64,000 nt of DNA from Gordonia rubripertincta (GTDB taxonomy: Bacteria; Actinomycetota; Actinomycetes; Mycobacteriales; Mycobacteriaceae), in the NCBI RefSeq assembly GCF_038024875.1, contig NZ_CP136136.1:2728001-2792000 (forward strand), in the 5' to 3' direction. Positions 17,101-25,407 of the stretch are shown piece after piece. Within the stretch, counting starts at the first letter, position 1, and every line of letters begins with the position of its first letter. Made by a program: the position numbers and the translations under genes. The notes beneath the pieces were generated by a model. The model saw only the letters and a program-made list of their open reading frames with translations, was not told the origin of the DNA and made no database searches.

Positions 17101-18340
17101 AGCAGGCCTTGATGTCGCCGTCGGCCATCCTGCGGAACATGTCGATGGTGCCGCCACCGACGTCCGTGCGCAGCGTGCCGGACGGGATGCCCCACGCGGT
17201 CTCCCCGAACGTGCGGTCCGCCTCGGACAGCACCGACCGCTGGCCCGGCAATCCCGGCCCCATATAACCCATCTCGCGGCCACCCATCGCGTTCGGCTGC
17301 CCGGTCAGGGAGAACGGTCCGCTGCCGAGGCGGCAGATGGCGCCCGTCGCGAGGTGCAGGTTGACCAGAGCGTTGGTGTTCCAGGTGCCGTGCGTCGACT
17401 GGTTGAGACCCATTGTCCAGCAACTCATCCAGTTGCTCGCTTCGCCGATCATCGTGGCCGCGGTGCGCAGGTCGTCGGCGGCGATGCCGGTGATGGATTC
17501 GACGACCTCCGGCGGATACTGCGCCGCGAACTCGGGCATCTGCTCGAAACCGTCGGTGAACGACGCGATGAACTCGTCGTCGGTGTGACCGCCGGAGATC
17601 AGCAGGTGCAGTAGGCCGTTCAGGAAGGCGAGGTCGGTACCGGACTCGATCTGCAGGAACAGGTCGGCCTTGTCGGCGGTCGCGGTGCGCCGCGGGTCGA
17701 CGACGATCAGCTTGGCGCCCGCCTTGACCCGGTCCATCATCCGCAGGAAGAGGATGGGGTGACAGTCGGCCATGTTCGATCCGATGACCAGGAAGACGTC
17801 GGCGTGGTCGAAGTCCTGATACGACCCGGGCGGACCGTCGGAGCCCAGCGACAGCTTGTATCCCGTGCCGGCGCTGGCCATGCACAGGCGCGAGTTCGAC
17901 TCGATCTGGTTGGTGCCGATGAAACCCTTGGCCAGTTTGTTGGACAGGTACTGCGCCTCGAGCGACATCTGGCCGGAGACGTACAGCGCCACGGCGTCGG
18001 GACCGTGTTCGTCGACGATGGCGCGCAACCGTTGCGCGGTGTCGGTGATGACGGTGTCGAGGTCGCCGCGACGTGGCCGGCCGCCCCGGTCGTCGCGGAC
18101 GAGGGGTGCGTCGAGCCGGCCGCCGGAGGCGAGCATGTCGGCGGTGGTCGACCCCTTGGTGCACAACCGACCGAAGTTCGTCGGATGGTCGGCGCGGCCG
18201 ACGGTCTTGGTGAGTCCGCCGGACTCGTCGAGCCGCATCTCCATTCCGCAGCCGACGCCGCAGTAGGCGCACAGCGACATCACCGACCGCGACATGGCCG
18301 AGGGGGACATGACGGGGTGCGTGGTGGGGGAGGCGGTCAC
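14177..18340 (-). CDS. Bifunctional assimilatory nitrate reductase / sulfite-reductase-type flavoprotein
   Basis: 1387 residues, a fusion. Residues 1-760: molybdopterin oxidoreductase of the NarB/NasA type with the N-terminal [4Fe-4S] motif CAYCGVGC...GRLCTKG, then bis-MGD binding domains. Residues about 835-985: flavodoxin domain (VLWASQMGNAEELAAE, TSTTGDGDPPDN). Residues about 1020-1387: CysJ-like FAD/NADPH reductase (RSYSISSSP, GPGTGIAPFRGFLRER) ending in YVRDVY, the CysJ-type C-terminus. It should take electrons from NADPH through FMN/FAD straight to the Mo site and reduce nitrate to nitrite for NirBD. GTG start with GGAGA 5-6 nt upstream. Divergent from mprA. Confidence 0.93.
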   Translation of the reverse strand: MTASPTTHPVMSPSAMSRSVMSLCAYCGVGCGMEMRLDESGGLTKTVGRADHPTNFGRLCTKGSTTADMLASGGRLDAPLVRDDRGGRPRRGDLDTVITDTAQRLRAIVDEHGPDAVALYVSGQMSLEAQYLSNKLAKGFIGTNQIESNSRLCMASAGTGYKLSLGSDGPPGSYQDFDHADVFLVIGSNMADCHPILFLRMMDRVKAGAKLIVVDPRRTATADKADLFLQIESGTDLAFLNGLLHLLISGGHTDDEFIASFTDGFEQMPEFAAQYPPEVVESITGIAADDLRTAATMIGEASNWMSCWTMGLNQSTHGTWNTNALVNLHLATGAICRLGSGPFSLTGQPNAMGGREMGYMGPGLPGQRSVLSEADRTFGETAWGIPSGTLRTDVGGGTIDMFRRMADGDIKACWIICTNPVASVGNRKTVIEGLERADLVITQDAFAETETNQYADVVLPATLWSESTGIMVNSERNLTLFEPALAAPGQAIPDWEIIARIASEMGYADAFSYSSAEEVFDEIKQFANPNTGYDLRGVTYDGLRRTPMQWPCPPSSDGADLLADGARNPIRYLNDGRSQTLHRLDDGTVPRLAFATPTRRAQFFARPHLDAEELPDADYPFLLNTGRLPHQWHTMTKTGRVAKLNKLNPEPFVELHPEDAARLDIGAKDKVEVASRRGRAVLPARISDRVRPGNCFVPFHWNDAFGEHLSINAVTSDAVDPLSQQPELKVCAVTLTKVAGSPSAVPPVTGSSELADALGVSGVPVPELSPAEQLYLAGLATGVSTAGISGTPPGVPSVPADAPLRAEVRLWASGLLAGMYSRAGAATPPAPSPDSDDSTSTITVLWASQMGNAEELAAETAERMKANGLRADAKSMDEVEVGELRGTALFVTSTTGDGDPPDNGTAFWDALNGAEAPDLSEVDYAVLALGDSNYDDFCGHGRNLDERIGELGGRRIVDRVDCEPDFEETAGSWLNDVIRAISTGNRAPVSGVTDDRVTVVSEPADSAAAPSVRTAPAYSRKKPLATSLVRNVKLNAEGSQKDVRNFGFRLPADTLTYQAGDALGVWPLNNPSLVEEFLDRTGLDGGHTVTVGGDDMPLYQALRERLEFARVTPDLVRFVGERSGSDDLKALATAGNKSEFNDWSWGRQSVDVLAERPIHADVDEWLAVLKPLAPRSYSISSSPLESPGEVQLTVNAVRYNRCGIQRGGVCSTFLADHAEDTEVGVFVTSTTHFRPPADPDTPMIMIGPGTGIAPFRGFLREREALGHNGKNWLFFGEQYSATDFYYRDELTTMLGDGLLTRLDVAFSRDQDRKIYVQDRMVEHGEELYRWLHDGAHVYVCGDASRMAKDVDATLKGIVAQHGRRSPASAEAYVKALAADKRYVRDVY

Positions 18341-18495
18341 GTTCTCCAGCGTCGAAGTCGGATGTTTCGCAACCCGAAGGCCGGCGTTACGCGGCTATCA
18401 ACTTGATCTCACAGCCAATCGGCCAAGGTGTGAAGGCGAAGGAAACGGCAGGTCGCTCGCAATTCCGGGACCGGATCGTCGGAGTTGCGGCGTTG

Positions 18496-18514
18496 CTCAG
18501 GCGGATCTCAGCCG
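18496..18514 (+). promoter_or_regulatory. Putative MprA box
   Basis: CTCAGGCG-GAT-CTCAGCCG: two 8-bp direct repeats separated by 3 nt, 19 bp in all, 21 nt before the mprA ATG. MprA of M. tuberculosis is known to bind two loosely conserved 8-bp direct repeats upstream of its own gene, so autoregulation is likely. Confidence 0.65.
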
Positions 18515-18535
18515 AGGTGGATAAGACTGTATGCC

Positions 18536-19222
18536 ATGCGCATCCTCGTGGTAGACGACGACCGGGCGGTCCGGGAGTCGTTGCGACGGTCGCTCACCTT
18601 CAACGGATACAACGTCGAGACCGCGGGCGACGGCATCGAGGCACTCGAGAAGATCCTCGCCGATCGTCCGGACGTCGTCATCCTCGACGTCATGATGCCG
18701 CGCCTCGACGGCCTCGAGGTGTGCCGCCGACTCCGTTCCGCCGGTGACGACCTGCCGATCCTGGTACTCACGGCCCGCGACTCCGTTTCCGAGCGCGTCT
18801 CGGGACTCGACGCCGGCGCCGACGACTACCTCCCCAAGCCGTTCGCCCTCGAAGAGCTGCTCGCACGGTTGCGGGCGCTGCTGCGGCGGGCCGCGCCCGA
18901 CGACGACGCCGACTCGGAGACGCTCACCTTCGCCGACCTCTCCCTTGATCCGGTGACGCGCGACGTCACCCGCGGCGAGCGGCCGATCAGCCTCACCCGC
19001 ACCGAGTTCGCGCTGCTCGAGATGCTGATGGCCAATCCGCGCCGCGTGCTGTCCCGCAGCCGCATCCTCGAGGAGGTGTGGGGATACGACTTCCCGACCT
19101 CGGGCAACGCCCTCGAGGTGTACGTCGGTTACCTGCGCCGTAAGACCGAGGCCGACGGGGAGTCGCGACTCATCCACACCGTGCGCGGCGTCGGATACGT
19201 GCTCCGGGAGACCCCGCCCTAG
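18536..19222 (+). CDS. mprA: Two-component response regulator MprA
   Basis: 228 residues, OmpR/PhoB family. Receiver domain with acidic pocket VVDDDR and phospho-acceptor D51 (VVILDVMMP), conserved K in YLPKPF; C-terminal winged helix (LTRTEFALLEML, VYVGYLRRKTE). The ATG at 18536 begins MRILVVDDDR as in MprA orthologues. Partner MprB overlaps by one base. In mycobacteria MprAB responds to envelope stress and controls pepD and sigE/sigB; the same arrangement here supports that role. Confidence 0.95.
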   Translation: MRILVVDDDRAVRESLRRSLTFNGYNVETAGDGIEALEKILADRPDVVILDVMMPRLDGLEVCRRLRSAGDDLPILVLTARDSVSERVSGLDAGADDYLPKPFALEELLARLRALLRRAAPDDDADSETLTFADLSLDPVTRDVTRGERPISLTRTEFALLEMLMANPRRVLSRSRILEEVWGYDFPTSGNALEVYVGYLRRKTEADGESRLIHTVRGVGYVLRETPP

Positions 19223-20727
19223 TGGCGTCGTTCTCGCGGTTGCGCGAGCAGCTCACGCGCGTACTCGCCGGTGGCTCCGGAGCATCCGAAGCGTCCGGGG
19301 AGAAGGAGATGCGGGCGCCGATGCCGTTGACGCGGGCAGTGTCCCTGCGTTCGCGGGTCACCATCCTGTCGGCGACCGTTGTGCTCGTGTCGGTCAGTCT
19401 GATGGCCGCGGCCGCCTACTTCGTGGTGTACCGGGCGATGTACAACGAGGTCGACCAGCAGCTGGAGAGCCGTGCCGACGGCATGGCCGCCCTCGCGCGT
19501 GCCGGAGTGCTCCGCAGCCAGCCAGAGCAGCTGGTCGCGGGAACCGTGTTCTCCACCAACATCTCGGTGGCATTGGTGACGCCGAGCGGTCAGACCTACC
19601 TCATCGGGCAGGTCCCGTTCGAGGACCCCGAACGCGAGATCGTCCGCGCGCCATCGGTTCCCGGGACCAATCCGCAGAGTCTGCGCACCACGCGCAACCA
19701 GCGCGTGCTGACGCGCAAACTCGACGACGGCAACACCCTCGTCCTGGCTCAGAGTCTCATCCAGACCGACCGCGTGCTCAAACGCCTGGCCTGGGTCCTG
19801 CTCGTGGTCGGTTGCGGCGGAGTGGCTTTGGCGGCACTGGCCGGCACGACGGTCGGACGGGCGGGACTGAGACCGGTGGCCCGGCTCAACCGGGCCGTCG
19901 AACGGGTCGCGCGAACGAATGACCTGACCCCCATCCCGGTGACCGGGAACGACGAATTGGCCAAACTCACCGCGAGTTTCAACGCGATGCTCCGGGCACT
20001 CGCCGAATCCAGGGACCGGCAGGCACGTCTCGTCGCCGATGCCGGGCACGAACTGCGAACTCCGTTGACCTCCTTGCGTACCAACCTCGAACTCCTGATC
20101 GCGGCGAGCAGGCCGGGGGCACCGGCCGTTCCGGAACAGGACATGGTCGACCTGCGTGCCGACGTGATGGCCCAGATCGAGGAATTGTCGACGCTGGTGG
20201 GCGATCTCGTCGACCTGGCCCGAGAGGACGCGCCCGAGGTGGTCTACGAGGAGGTCGACCTCGCCGAGATCGTCGAGCAGGCCCTCGAGCGCGTCCGACG
20301 CCGTCGCAACGACGTCGAATTCGAACTCGACGTCGCGCCCTGGTACATCTTCGGCGAGCAGCACGGACTGTCCCGCGCGGTACTGAATGTGCTGGACAAC
20401 GCGGCGAAGTGGAGCCCGCCGGGCACCTCGGTGGCCGTCGCGCTGACACAGACGGGGATGTCCACCGCGCAGCTGACCGTCGCCGACTCCGGTCCCGGAA
20501 TCCCCGAGGAGGACCGCGGTCTCGTCTTCGAACGCTTCTATCGTTCGACACAGTCGCGGTCGATGCCGGGTTCCGGTCTCGGACTGGCGATCGTGCGGCA
20601 GGTCGTCGAGCGTCACGGCGGCACGGTCGTCGCCGACACCTCGCCGCGCGGCGGTGCACTCATCCGGATGACTTTGCCGGGCCGGGCAACTCCTGCGGAA
20701 CCATCTCCGCAAGTGATTCGTCAATAA
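19222..20727 (+). CDS. mprB: Membrane sensor histidine kinase MprB
   Basis: 501 residues. Two membrane helices (near 35-60 and 190-215) bracket an extracytoplasmic sensor domain of about 130 residues; then HAMP, the HisKA box with H276 (DAGHELRTPLTSLR) and a HATPase domain (N box NVLDNAAKWS, G boxes DSGPGIPEEDRG and GSGLGLAIVRQ). Expected to phosphorylate and dephosphorylate MprA. GTG start overlaps the mprA TAG by one base. Confidence 0.95.
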   Translation: MASFSRLREQLTRVLAGGSGASEASGEKEMRAPMPLTRAVSLRSRVTILSATVVLVSVSLMAAAAYFVVYRAMYNEVDQQLESRADGMAALARAGVLRSQPEQLVAGTVFSTNISVALVTPSGQTYLIGQVPFEDPEREIVRAPSVPGTNPQSLRTTRNQRVLTRKLDDGNTLVLAQSLIQTDRVLKRLAWVLLVVGCGGVALAALAGTTVGRAGLRPVARLNRAVERVARTNDLTPIPVTGNDELAKLTASFNAMLRALAESRDRQARLVADAGHELRTPLTSLRTNLELLIAASRPGAPAVPEQDMVDLRADVMAQIEELSTLVGDLVDLAREDAPEVVYEEVDLAEIVEQALERVRRRRNDVEFELDVAPWYIFGEQHGLSRAVLNVLDNAAKWSPPGTSVAVALTQTGMSTAQLTVADSGPGIPEEDRGLVFERFYRSTQSRSMPGSGLGLAIVRQVVERHGGTVVADTSPRGGALIRMTLPGRATPAEPSPQVIRQ

Positions 20728-20789
20728 GGATGAAGCGCCGTGCATCGGCGGGTCACGACGGCCGTCGTCCACATCGCCGACAACTGTGT

Positions 20790-20806
20790 GGTCACCCGGT
20801 GTGACC
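20790..20806. promoter_or_regulatory. GGTCAC-N5-GTGACC palindrome upstream of pepD
   Basis: Perfect 6-bp arms around CCGGT, 93 nt before the pepD start. No clear MprA box was seen in this gap, so the palindrome is a candidate site for another regulator; identity unknown. Confidence 0.4.
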
Positions 20807-20898
20807 TGCTGATCGATCCCCTAGGGTTGACCGAAGGCGCTGTACGGGATCGAAGCGTGCCGGCACGGTGCCGGTTAGACGACGAGGAAGAGACGAAG

Positions 20899-22362
20899 AT
20901 GACGACTGGCGGTTCGCAAGGTGGCGGTCCGTACGGAGATGGCCGGCAGGGTCAGCATGAGGCGGGCCACCAGGCCCATCAGGGGCCGGCCTCGGGAGCG
21001 TTCCCCGCGCAGGGTGGCCAGCCCGGTTACGGCGGCAACAACGCACCCACGTCGGCGTATGGCAATCCGGGAACCAGCCCTCTTCCGTCGCAAGGCCCCT
21101 ACGGCGGTCCCGGCGCCGGCGCCTACTCGCAGCCGGGCGCCTACTCGCAGCCCGGTCCGGCTGCGTTCGGACCGCAGACGGGTGCGCGGCCCGCATTCGG
21201 CGGTCCGGGGGGCGAACTGCCCCCGCAGGCCCCCGGGAAGAAGGGTGGCGGCGGACGCCTGGCCGCACTCGGCGCGGGTGCCCTGGTGGTGGCTCTGGTC
21301 GCCGGCGGTGCGGGCGGCGCGATCGGCTACACGCTGGCCGACGGCTCGGACGGGTCGTCGAGCAGCACGAGCAGTGGTCCGCTCGGCGGCGACCCCAACG
21401 CGAACGGCAACAACAAGCCCGTCGAGGCCCCGGCCGGCTCGGTCCAGGAGGTCGCGTCCCGGGTGCTTCCGTCGGTCGTCTCCATCGAGGTCGCCTCGGC
21501 CGGTGCGATGGGGTCGGGATCGGGCGTCGTCCTCAGCGAGGACGGCGTAATCATGACCAACAACCACGTCGTGAGCGCCGGCGGCAACGGCCCCGCCGCC
21601 AAGGTCGCGGTCAACTTCTCCGACGGTTCGCGTGCGCAGGCCCGGGTGCTCGGCGCCGACCCGATCTCCGACATCGCGGTCATCAAGGTCGACCGGAACG
21701 ATCTGACCCCGGTCACGGTGGGCAACTCGAACAACCTCGCGGTCGGGCAGGACGTCATCGCCATCGGTTCGCCGCTCGGACTCGCCGGAACGGTCACCAC
21801 GGGCATCATCAGCGCGCTCAACCGACCTGTCCTGACCTCCCGCGATCCGGGCACCAACACCACCTCGGTGATCGATGCCATCCAGACCGACGCCGCGATC
21901 AATCCCGGCAACTCGGGCGGTGCGCTGGTGAACGCCAGGGGAGCACTGATCGGCATCAACACCGCCATCGCCACCCTCGGTGGAGGCGAGCAGCAGGCCG
22001 GTGGCAGCATCGGACTCGGGTTCGCGATCCCCATCGACCAGGCGATCCGCGTGGCCAAGCAGCTCGAGTCCACGGGCAAGGCCAGCCACGCCAACATCGG
22101 TGTGTCCGTGCGCCCGAGCGGTGACTCCGACGCGCCCGGCGCCGTCGTCACCGATGTGACCCCGGGCGGACCTGCGGCGGGCGCGGGCATCCCGAAGGAC
22201 GCGGTCATCACCAAGGTCGACGACCGTCCGATCCCGTCGGGCGACGCACTCGTGGCGGCCATCCGGTCGCATGCGCCGGGGGACACGGTCACGGTGACCT
22301 ACACAGACGGCGGGAACACCAAGACCGCACAGGTCAAGTTGGGCACGCTCGAGGTGAAGTGA
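20899..22362 (+). CDS. pepD: HtrA-like serine protease PepD
   Basis: 487 residues. About 115 residues of Gly/Pro/Gln/Tyr-rich cytoplasmic sequence, one membrane helix (LAALGAGALVVALVAGG), then a trypsin-like domain with catalytic triad H223 (NNHVVS), D258 (ISDIAVIKV) and S339 (NPGNSGGAL), and a C-terminal PDZ domain. Envelope quality-control protease; in mycobacteria it is an MprAB and SigE target. The ATG at 20899 has GAGGAAG upstream; frame-open sequence before it lacks a site. Same direction as mprAB with a 171-nt gap, so it may have its own promoter. Confidence 0.95.
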   Translation: MTTGGSQGGGPYGDGRQGQHEAGHQAHQGPASGAFPAQGGQPGYGGNNAPTSAYGNPGTSPLPSQGPYGGPGAGAYSQPGAYSQPGPAAFGPQTGARPAFGGPGGELPPQAPGKKGGGGRLAALGAGALVVALVAGGAGGAIGYTLADGSDGSSSSTSSGPLGGDPNANGNNKPVEAPAGSVQEVASRVLPSVVSIEVASAGAMGSGSGVVLSEDGVIMTNNHVVSAGGNGPAAKVAVNFSDGSRAQARVLGADPISDIAVIKVDRNDLTPVTVGNSNNLAVGQDVIAIGSPLGLAGTVTTGIISALNRPVLTSRDPGTNTTSVIDAIQTDAAINPGNSGGALVNARGALIGINTAIATLGGGEQQAGGSIGLGFAIPIDQAIRVAKQLESTGKASHANIGVSVRPSGDSDAPGAVVTDVTPGGPAAGAGIPKDAVITKVDDRPIPSGDALVAAIRSHAPGDTVTVTYTDGGNTKTAQVKLGTLEVK

Positions 22363-22454
22363 CACGCGGCGCCACCGCCGGAGCACATACACAACTACAC
22401 AGCCCCGCACGACCGTCCAGCGGTCGGTCAGAGACGAGAGAGAAAGGGCCTGCC

Positions 22455-23123
22455 ATGTCTGATGCCGGATCCACCGTTCCCGGAAGCACCGCCATCTCCG
22501 GCGACACCGTAGGAGAAGGGGAGTCGCTGGACGTCCGTCTCGCGGGTGATGCGGGTCGGGTCGATCCGGCCGACGTGGTGGCCGCCGATGCCGCGGCGCG
22601 CGAGTTCGTCGCGCGCCACGAGCAGGCCGCCCACCGCCCACAGGGCGAGGAGATCGGCCGGGCACTGGTCGTAGTCGTCGACGACGAGGCGGCGCACGGT
22701 GAAGACCAGCGCCTGCTCGGGCCGCTCGTCGGCGAACTGCTCGCCGAGGCAGGATTCCACGTCGACGCCGCCGTTGTCGTTTCCGGCGACGAGGTGGAGA
22801 TCCGGAACGCTCTGAACACCGCGGTGATCGGTGGCGTCGACCTGGTGGTGTCGGTGGGCGGTGTGGGCGTCGGCGCCCGCGACGTGACCCCGGAGGCCAC
22901 CGAACCGCTGCTCGACCGCCGGCTGCGCGGCATCGAGGAGGCGATCCGTAGCTCCGGGCTCGCCGCCGGGGCGACCGACGGTGGACTTTCGCGCGGGCTG
23001 GCCGGAATCTCCGGGCAGACCCTGGTCGTCAATATCGCCAATTCTCGCGCCGCGGTGCGCGACGGAATGGCGACCGCCGCCCCTCTCGCGAAGTATGTGA
23101 TCGAGTCCATCAGCGAGTTCTGA
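22455..23123 (+). CDS. moaB2: MoaB/Mog-like molybdenum cofactor domain protein
   Basis: 222 residues. An acidic N-terminal extension of about 65 residues precedes a MogA/MoaB fold (VVVVDDEAAHGEDQRLLGPL, DLVVSVGGVGVGARD). The typical GGTG(x)xxRD loop of active adenylyltransferases reads GGVGVGARD here, so the Thr is replaced and activity is uncertain. Position after pepD matches mycobacterial moaB2. ATG at 22455 with AGAAAGG upstream. Confidence 0.88.
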   Translation: MSDAGSTVPGSTAISGDTVGEGESLDVRLAGDAGRVDPADVVAADAAAREFVARHEQAAHRPQGEEIGRALVVVVDDEAAHGEDQRLLGPLVGELLAEAGFHVDAAVVVSGDEVEIRNALNTAVIGGVDLVVSVGGVGVGARDVTPEATEPLLDRRLRGIEEAIRSSGLAAGATDGGLSRGLAGISGQTLVVNIANSRAAVRDGMATAAPLAKYVIESISEF

Positions 23124-23205
23124 TGGTGGTGGACGTTACCCAGGCCGGTATTGTTGAGCAGAGCTAACGATCGCGCCCTCGACAGGGACGGTCGACCGAG
23201 AGGAA

Positions 23206-23226
23206 ATGGGGCGATCCCACCCATGA
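23206..23226 (+). CDS. Possible six-codon leader peptide
   Basis: GAGAGGAA is followed directly by ATG GGG CGA TCC CAC CCA TGA (MGRSHP), whose stop overlaps the next ATG as ATGA. The downstream small gene has no ribosome binding site of its own, so translation may be coupled through this leader. Only the layout supports it. Confidence 0.3.
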   Translation: MGRSHP

Positions 23227-23426
23227 CGGGTGCCCGAAGTAACCCCGAAAAACCTGCGGTGAGCAGCAGCGATGACGCTGCTGCTCATCGTGCTGCCCGT
23301 CGCGCGAAGCTTGATTCGGTGTTCGGGGACGACCTCCCGGACATTACAAGTGACGAGTGTGGCGAAGATCACAAAGGTCACTCTCAGGATTGGTTCGAGG
23401 CCCAGCGGCCACCCCATTACGAGTGA
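23223..23426 (+). CDS. Small conserved actinobacterial protein, RPPH tail
   Basis: 67 residues: a polar, helical N-terminus (AAAHRAARRAKLDSVFGDDL), an acidic middle and a C-terminal WFEAQRPPHYE. Short proteins with an (R)LxxVFGDxLP core and W-x5-RPPH ending recur next to genes of this kind in mycolata; I recall the pattern but cannot verify it. Soluble, no cysteine pair. Start at ATG 23223 or GTG 23259. Function unknown. Confidence 0.55.
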   Translation: MTGARSNPEKPAVSSSDDAAAHRAARRAKLDSVFGDDLPDITSDECGEDHKGHSQDWFEAQRPPHYE

Positions 23427-23817
23427 AATGCGACAAGCTGTACATAGCCGCATCAGCGTGTTTATCTACCGTTAACTTTCGTCCGTCGATAGATCACGTA
23501 TTCACTATTTGTGATGGTGCGTATCCGGTTTGTGACACGGTCGAGTCCAGCTGTTGCCCGTTCTGAGACCCCTCCGATAACGTTCGCCTCGACAACGCTC
23601 GGTCCCCTTGAACGGGGCTTGAGCAGCGTCCTGCGATCTGTCGCGAGTGACAACGCAGCAGTGACCAGGAATTCGATGGATCCTTAACGCAAGCCAAGTC
23701 CTGCGTGTGAGCAGGCTGAGCATTACTGTGTGGAACACCATCGAACGTCGAGGGTCATGACTTGCGGATGTGGATGCATTCCGCGGGGTAACAGCCGAAT
23801 CCTGTGAGAGGGAACGA
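23427..23817. other. 391-bp non-coding region upstream of the porins
   Basis: Noticeably more AT-rich than its surroundings around 23440-23560. No convincing gene on either strand. It should hold the promoter and a long 5' leader of the porin genes; no terminator, palindrome or riboswitch could be defined by eye. Confidence 0.6.
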
Positions 23818-24462
23818 ATGAGCAAGTTCAGCAAGCTTGGGCTGCGCCGCGCCGCGGGCGCCGTCGCGATCGCCTCGGCCGCGGTCGTGGGCCTGGCCGG
23901 CATGGGCGCCGGTGATGCGGCAGCAGGAAAGCTGGCCAACGGATACAAGAAGGCTTCGGGCATCGAGGGCGAGTCCATCCAGACGTGGCGCACCGGTGAG
24001 TTCGCACTCCCGGCCCCGTCGGTCGCCAACAACGGCGCGGGCCGCTCCGCAGTCGTTTCCGGCGTGTACCAGGCCAAGGCCAGCAAGGGTGTCTCCGGCA
24101 ACCTCGCCGTCAAGCTGCTCGTCGGCTGCCAGGTCGACATCACCGGTCTCTCCGGCGGTCTCGGGGGTGCTCTCGACATCGCCGGCGGTTTCGAGGCCAG
24201 CGGTGCGCTGAGCATCCCGCTGTCGCCCGGACAGGTCGCTGTCGTCGACATCACCGACAAGGATCTCGCCGACAACGGTCAGGCCGCGATCCAGCTGTCG
24301 CAGTTCGAGGTCTCCGTCCAGCAGTGCGGTGGCTTCGCCTCGGCGCGCACCATCACCAAGGTGATCGGCGCCAAGGGCTACAGCACCGACGACGGCAAGG
24401 TCAGCGGCGAAGGCTCCCTCATCCAGTCCACCCTGTACGGCCAGCCCTTCAGCCTCAACTGA
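23818..24462 (+). CDS. MspA-family outer-membrane porin 1
   Basis: 214 residues: basic start, hydrophobic signal peptide (to about residue 35, AGDAAAG), then a mature protein of about 180 residues with the MspA pattern (VGCQVDI in the middle, C-terminal LYGQPFSLN). MspA proteins form octameric water-filled channels in the mycolate outer membrane for small hydrophilic solutes. The ATG at 23818 follows GAGAGGGAACGA. A paralogue starts 71 nt after its stop, likely one transcript. Confidence 0.93.
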   Translation: MSKFSKLGLRRAAGAVAIASAAVVGLAGMGAGDAAAGKLANGYKKASGIEGESIQTWRTGEFALPAPSVANNGAGRSAVVSGVYQAKASKGVSGNLAVKLLVGCQVDITGLSGGLGGALDIAGGFEASGALSIPLSPGQVAVVDITDKDLADNGQAAIQLSQFEVSVQQCGGFASARTITKVIGAKGYSTDDGKVSGEGSLIQSTLYGQPFSLN

Positions 24463-24533
24463 CTCTGGCGCAGATAACTAGCACTTCCTGACTTATCTGC
24501 CCAGCGCAGATTGATATTCCACGAAGGGGAATC

Positions 24534-25196
24534 ATGAAGAAGAACATCACGCGTCGCGTGGTTGCGGCTGCCGGTCTCACCGGCGCCGTCGCGATGGGGC
24601 TGACCAGCTTGGCTGCCGGTGGCGCCACCGCAGGTCCGCTGCCGGGCGGCACCGTCACCCGGACCCTGGTCGACGGCACCCCCGTCACCGTCCAGCTCTT
24701 CGACGAGTACGTCAACGTCCAGCGCGCCGTCACCAACGTCCAGACCAGCCGTGAGGTCTGGGTCTCGGGCAAGGTCAAGGTCACCGTCGGCGGCAAGGCC
24801 GAGGGCGGCTCGGTCAACGCCGGCTACCTGGTCGGCTGCCAGGTCAACTTCGGCGCCAGCGCCGAGGGCGGCGCCGGCGTCAGCGGCAACGCGATCGACC
24901 AGACCGCCGCCCCGTCGGGCGAGGTGGGCGCGGGCTTCACCCTCGGACCCGGCCAGGCCAGCTACTTCCCGATCATCGAGACCACCTCGGGCACTGACAC
25001 CGCGTACAGCGACTACAAGGTCAACTCGTACTCGTTCAAGGGCAAGTCCGGCGGCGTCGTCTACAGCCAGGAGAAGTTCGGCATGGACGGCTGCGCGGGC
25101 TACGCCTCGGCGAAGGCCAAGATCAAGGTGACCGTCAGCACCGACGCCGTGAAGGGTGTCATCACCCTGTACGGCAAGCCGTTCAGCATCGGCTGA
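24534..25196 (+). CDS. MspA-family outer-membrane porin 2
   Basis: 220 residues. Signal peptide MKKNITRRVVAAAGLTGAVA... cleaved near the GGATAG; mature domain carries LVGCQVNFG, FTLGPGQASYFPI and the C-terminal TLYGKPFSI. Closer to classic MspA in the N-terminal part (LVDGTPVTVQLFDEYVNV) than porin 1. Followed by a strong terminator, so the two porins probably form a closed unit. Pore selectivity may differ between the two, an inference. Confidence 0.94.
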   Translation: MKKNITRRVVAAAGLTGAVAMGLTSLAAGGATAGPLPGGTVTRTLVDGTPVTVQLFDEYVNVQRAVTNVQTSREVWVSGKVKVTVGGKAEGGSVNAGYLVGCQVNFGASAEGGAGVSGNAIDQTAAPSGEVGAGFTLGPGQASYFPIIETTSGTDTAYSDYKVNSYSFKGKSGGVVYSQEKFGMDGCAGYASAKAKIKVTVSTDAVKGVITLYGKPFSIG

Positions 25197-25221
25197 TCGT
25201 CTAGCCGGCACTCAGCATCAC

Positions 25222-25264
25222 CACCGCGGGGTGGGAATCCGACCAGGATTCCCACCCCGCGGTG
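25222..25264 (+). terminator. Perfect 19-bp hairpin terminator after porin 2
   Basis: Arms 25222-25240 (CACCGCGGGGTGGGAATCC) and 25246-25264 are exact complements with a 5-nt loop, 26 nt after the porin stop. Confidence 0.92.
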
Positions 25265-25407
25265 TTCGTTTCGGTGGGGGACGGCTGTCCGGCGCCTGCC
25301 GATGTTCTGTGAGGCTCCTGTGATCGGCTGTCGGACAGGGGTTTCCCCAGGTTCGCGCGCTAGCCTCGGCGTCGGCGGTGCGGATGCCGTCGCTGGGAGA
25401 GTGGCAG

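Noticed and set aside
16074..18272. 732-codon frame on the same strand as the nitrate reductase
   Set aside because: Arg/His-rich alternative frame of the nitrate reductase gene; no start signal and no domain.
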